Shown here: one piece after another, positions 12,899-14,147 of the stretch
Layout: every line of letters starts with the position of its first letter
Position numbering within the stretch: the stretch's first letter is position 1
Assembly: GCA_025996815.1 (NCBI GenBank)
Contig: BNTT01000071.1
Span: 1 to 14,147, forward strand
DNA: 14,147 bases
Reading direction: 5' to 3'
Source: Bacteroidia bacterium
Lineage (GTDB): Bacteria; Bacteroidota; Bacteroidia; Bacteroidales; Azobacteroidaceae
Notes under the pieces: model-generated
Database searches by the model: none
The model's input: only the letters and a program-made list of their open reading frames with translations
What the model was told of the DNA's origin: nothing
Program-made: the position numbers and the translations under genes

Positions 12899-13939
12899 AT
12901 GAAAAAAGTAAAACTTGGAAAGTCCGGTATCGAAGTATCGGCAATGACTATCGGATGCTGGCCCTTTGGTGGTGGCGAATATTGGGGCGAACAATCCCAA
13001 AAAGATGTGGATAATGTGGTACATGCCGCTTTGGATATGGGTATCAACACATTTGATACGGCGGAATTGTATAACAACGGAGCCAGTGAAATCGCGTTGG
13101 GTAAAGCCTTGAAAGGACGACGCGACGAGGCAATTGTGATATCCAAAACCGGTCCGGACAATGCCGGTCATGTGCGCGAACATTGCCTCGAAAGCCTTAA
13201 ACGGCTTGGCATGGATTATTTGGATGTGTATATGCTGCATTGGCCAATCAATAAATTAGCCGTAAAACATTTTAATTCCAATATTTCCGAAGCACTGCCA
13301 ACTATAGAAGAAGCATACGCACAATTGGATGCGCTGAAAAAAGAAGGACTGATTCGCGCCATCGGTATGAGTAATTTCGGACGCAAACAAATGGAAGAAG
13401 TGGTTTGCTCCGGCATCCAAATTGATGTTAATGAGATGGCATATAATATTCTTTCACGAGCCATCGAAGCCGAAATAGCTCCCTATTGCTTGAAAAACAA
13501 CATTAGCATTATCGGCGCAATGGGATTGCAACAAGGACTGTTAGCCGGAATTTATAAAACGCCCGATGAGGTGCCTGCCAATCAGGCGCACTCGCGGCAT
13601 TATGCCAACGAACGCGGTAAAGGCACCTCGCGGCATGGCGAAGCAGGCGCAGAAAAAGAAATGTTCTCAACCATCGAGCAACTACAAAAAATAGCGGACG
13701 ACCTTCACGTGCATATCGCTCAATTATCCATTGCTTGGATATTGAAAAAGCCGTTTATGGCTTCAACCTTGGTTGGGTCGCGAAATGTGGAGGAATTGAA
13801 AATTAATTCGGAAGCTTGCTCGTTGGAAATTTCGGACGAAACGGAAGCCTTGATTGATAAAATCAGCCAACCGGTTTGGGATGTACTTGGAAGCAGCCCT
13901 GATTATTACGAAAATCGCTCGGAAAGCCGTATTTTTTAA
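12899..13939 (+). CDS. Aldo/keto reductase, candidate sugar 1-dehydrogenase
   Basis: The 346-residue NAD(P)-dependent TIM-barrel enzyme has the full catalytic tetrad: D53 and Y58 (FDTAELYNNG), K83 (ISKTG) and H114 (MLHWP). Cofactor-side motifs GMSNFG, AQLSIAWIL and LVGSRNVEEL follow in the usual order. The RHYANERGKGTSRHGEAG loop near 235 looks like a normal feature of this subgroup. The gene follows the symporter by 28 bp and ends the operon. Some members of this superfamily oxidise C1 of sugars (D-threo-aldose 1-dehydrogenase, L-galactose dehydrogenase), and such an activity is the one missing between galactose and galactonate here. It could instead reduce the glyceraldehyde made by the aldolase. 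The family is certain; the reaction is inferred. Confidence 0.88.
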   Translation: MKKVKLGKSGIEVSAMTIGCWPFGGGEYWGEQSQKDVDNVVHAALDMGINTFDTAELYNNGASEIALGKALKGRRDEAIVISKTGPDNAGHVREHCLESLKRLGMDYLDVYMLHWPINKLAVKHFNSNISEALPTIEEAYAQLDALKKEGLIRAIGMSNFGRKQMEEVVCSGIQIDVNEMAYNILSRAIEAEIAPYCLKNNISIIGAMGLQQGLLAGIYKTPDEVPANQAHSRHYANERGKGTSRHGEAGAEKEMFSTIEQLQKIADDLHVHIAQLSIAWILKKPFMASTLVGSRNVEELKINSEACSLEISDETEALIDKISQPVWDVLGSSPDYYENRSESRIF

Positions 13940-13950
13940 ATAATTGTCAA

Positions 13951-14019
13951 AAAAGTCGCTTTTTTACAAAAAAAAGTCGTTTTTTTACAACAATTTGTTA
14001 TTTTTTTGTCGTACCTTTG
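13951..14019 (+). promoter_or_regulatory. Promoter with 21-bp direct repeat, copy 2
   Basis: The block matches 5061-5130 without gaps at 58 of 70 positions counted by eye (13951-14020). GTCG cores lie at 13955 and 13976, again 21 bp apart, and TACCTTTG is at 14012-14019, again 36 bp after the second core. Ten bases just downstream of the repeats (14001 and before) have diverged while their length is kept, as expected if spacing matters. It would drive the gene at 14105. The A-rich/T-rich dyads might also help end transcription of the preceding operon. Confidence 0.75.
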
Positions 14020-14040
14020 TCCCCGTTATTGCGAGATGTC

Positions 14041-14061
14041 ATTGCGGGCTTGAACCGCAAT
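14041..14061 (+). repeat. GC-rich palindrome in the leader of the last gene
   Basis: ATTGCGG and CCGCAAT form a perfect 7-bp stem around a 7-base loop, GCTTGAA. It sits in a leader of about 85 bases, twice as long as that of the matching promoter at 5122. The GC-rich patch 14024-14073 stands out from its AT-rich surroundings. It could be a leader hairpin or one copy of a dispersed palindromic repeat. Confidence 0.5.
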
Positions 14062-14104
14062 CTTCCGCGACAAAAAATTTTGTTAGATAGTTTAAATTAA
14101 AAAA

Positions 14105-14147
14105 ATGCGAAAAACAGGTAAAATATTTGCACAAACTTTGCTATTAA
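14105..14147 (+). CDS. Start of an unidentified gene, cut by the window end
   Basis: An ATG at 14105 follows the second repeat promoter and an AT-rich leader. Fourteen codons are visible, MRKTGKIFAQTLLL, a basic start followed by hydrophobic residues as in a signal peptide. In this phylum a SusC-like outer-membrane transporter would be a natural product at this place, but too little is visible to say. Confidence 0.5.
   Translation, partial: MRKTGKIFAQTLLL

Noticed and set aside
13591..13636. Direct repeat CTCGCGGCAT in the aldo/keto reductase gene
   Set aside because: Both copies encode Ser-Arg-His in a loop that looks like a normal feature of this subgroup; the frame is intact, so a duplication event is not needed.

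Overview
The window reads as Bacteroidota DNA. Intergenic regions are AT-rich and lack clear Shine-Dalgarno sites. Four start regions carry the Bacteroidota -7 promoter motif TAnnTTTG, two of them with a TTTG -33 box 19-20 bp upstream. One secreted enzyme ends in a type A sorting domain for the type IX secretion system (T9SS), and the first gene is a lipoprotein with an acidic stretch after its cysteine. A T9SS cargo argues against Bacteroides in the strict sense and fits environmental relatives better, but I cannot name the genus.

Layout, all genes on the + strand. (1) 1-1467: 3' part of a surface lipoprotein with a BACON-like region and a LamG/concanavalin-like domain. (2) 1482-2296: a 20/21-bp inverted repeat overlapping a promoter, then a 59-codon gene overlapping by 14 bp a GNAT acetyltransferase gene. 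This resembles a toxin-antitoxin pair, but the acetyltransferase appears to have lost about 20 residues at its acetyl-CoA loop. (3) 2352-4996: promoter and gene for a GC-rich secreted beta-helix glycosidase-like protein with two cadherin-like domains and a T9SS tail. (4) 5061-13939: a tandem-repeat promoter followed by six tightly packed genes: FucU-type sugar mutarotase, D-galactonate dehydratase, periplasmic GH2 beta-galactosidase, HpcH/HpaI pyruvate aldolase, FucP-type sugar/H+ symporter, and an aldo/keto reductase. (5) 13951-14147: a second copy of the same promoter block (58 of 70 bases identical, no gaps) driving a gene cut off after 14 codons.

The six-gene operon looks like a self-contained sugar pathway. 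The beta-galactosidase would release galactose in the periplasm, the symporter would import it, and the mutarotase would supply the right anomer. The aldo/keto reductase is a candidate sugar 1-dehydrogenase, the dehydratase would make 2-keto-3-deoxygalactonate, and the aldolase would split it without phosphorylation into pyruvate and glyceraldehyde. No kinase or lactonase is visible. This would be a non-phosphorylative De Ley-Doudoroff route, unlike the Leloir or fucose kinase routes usual in the phylum. The matched promoter blocks suggest that the operon and the next gene share one regulator that recognises a 21-bp-spaced direct repeat.
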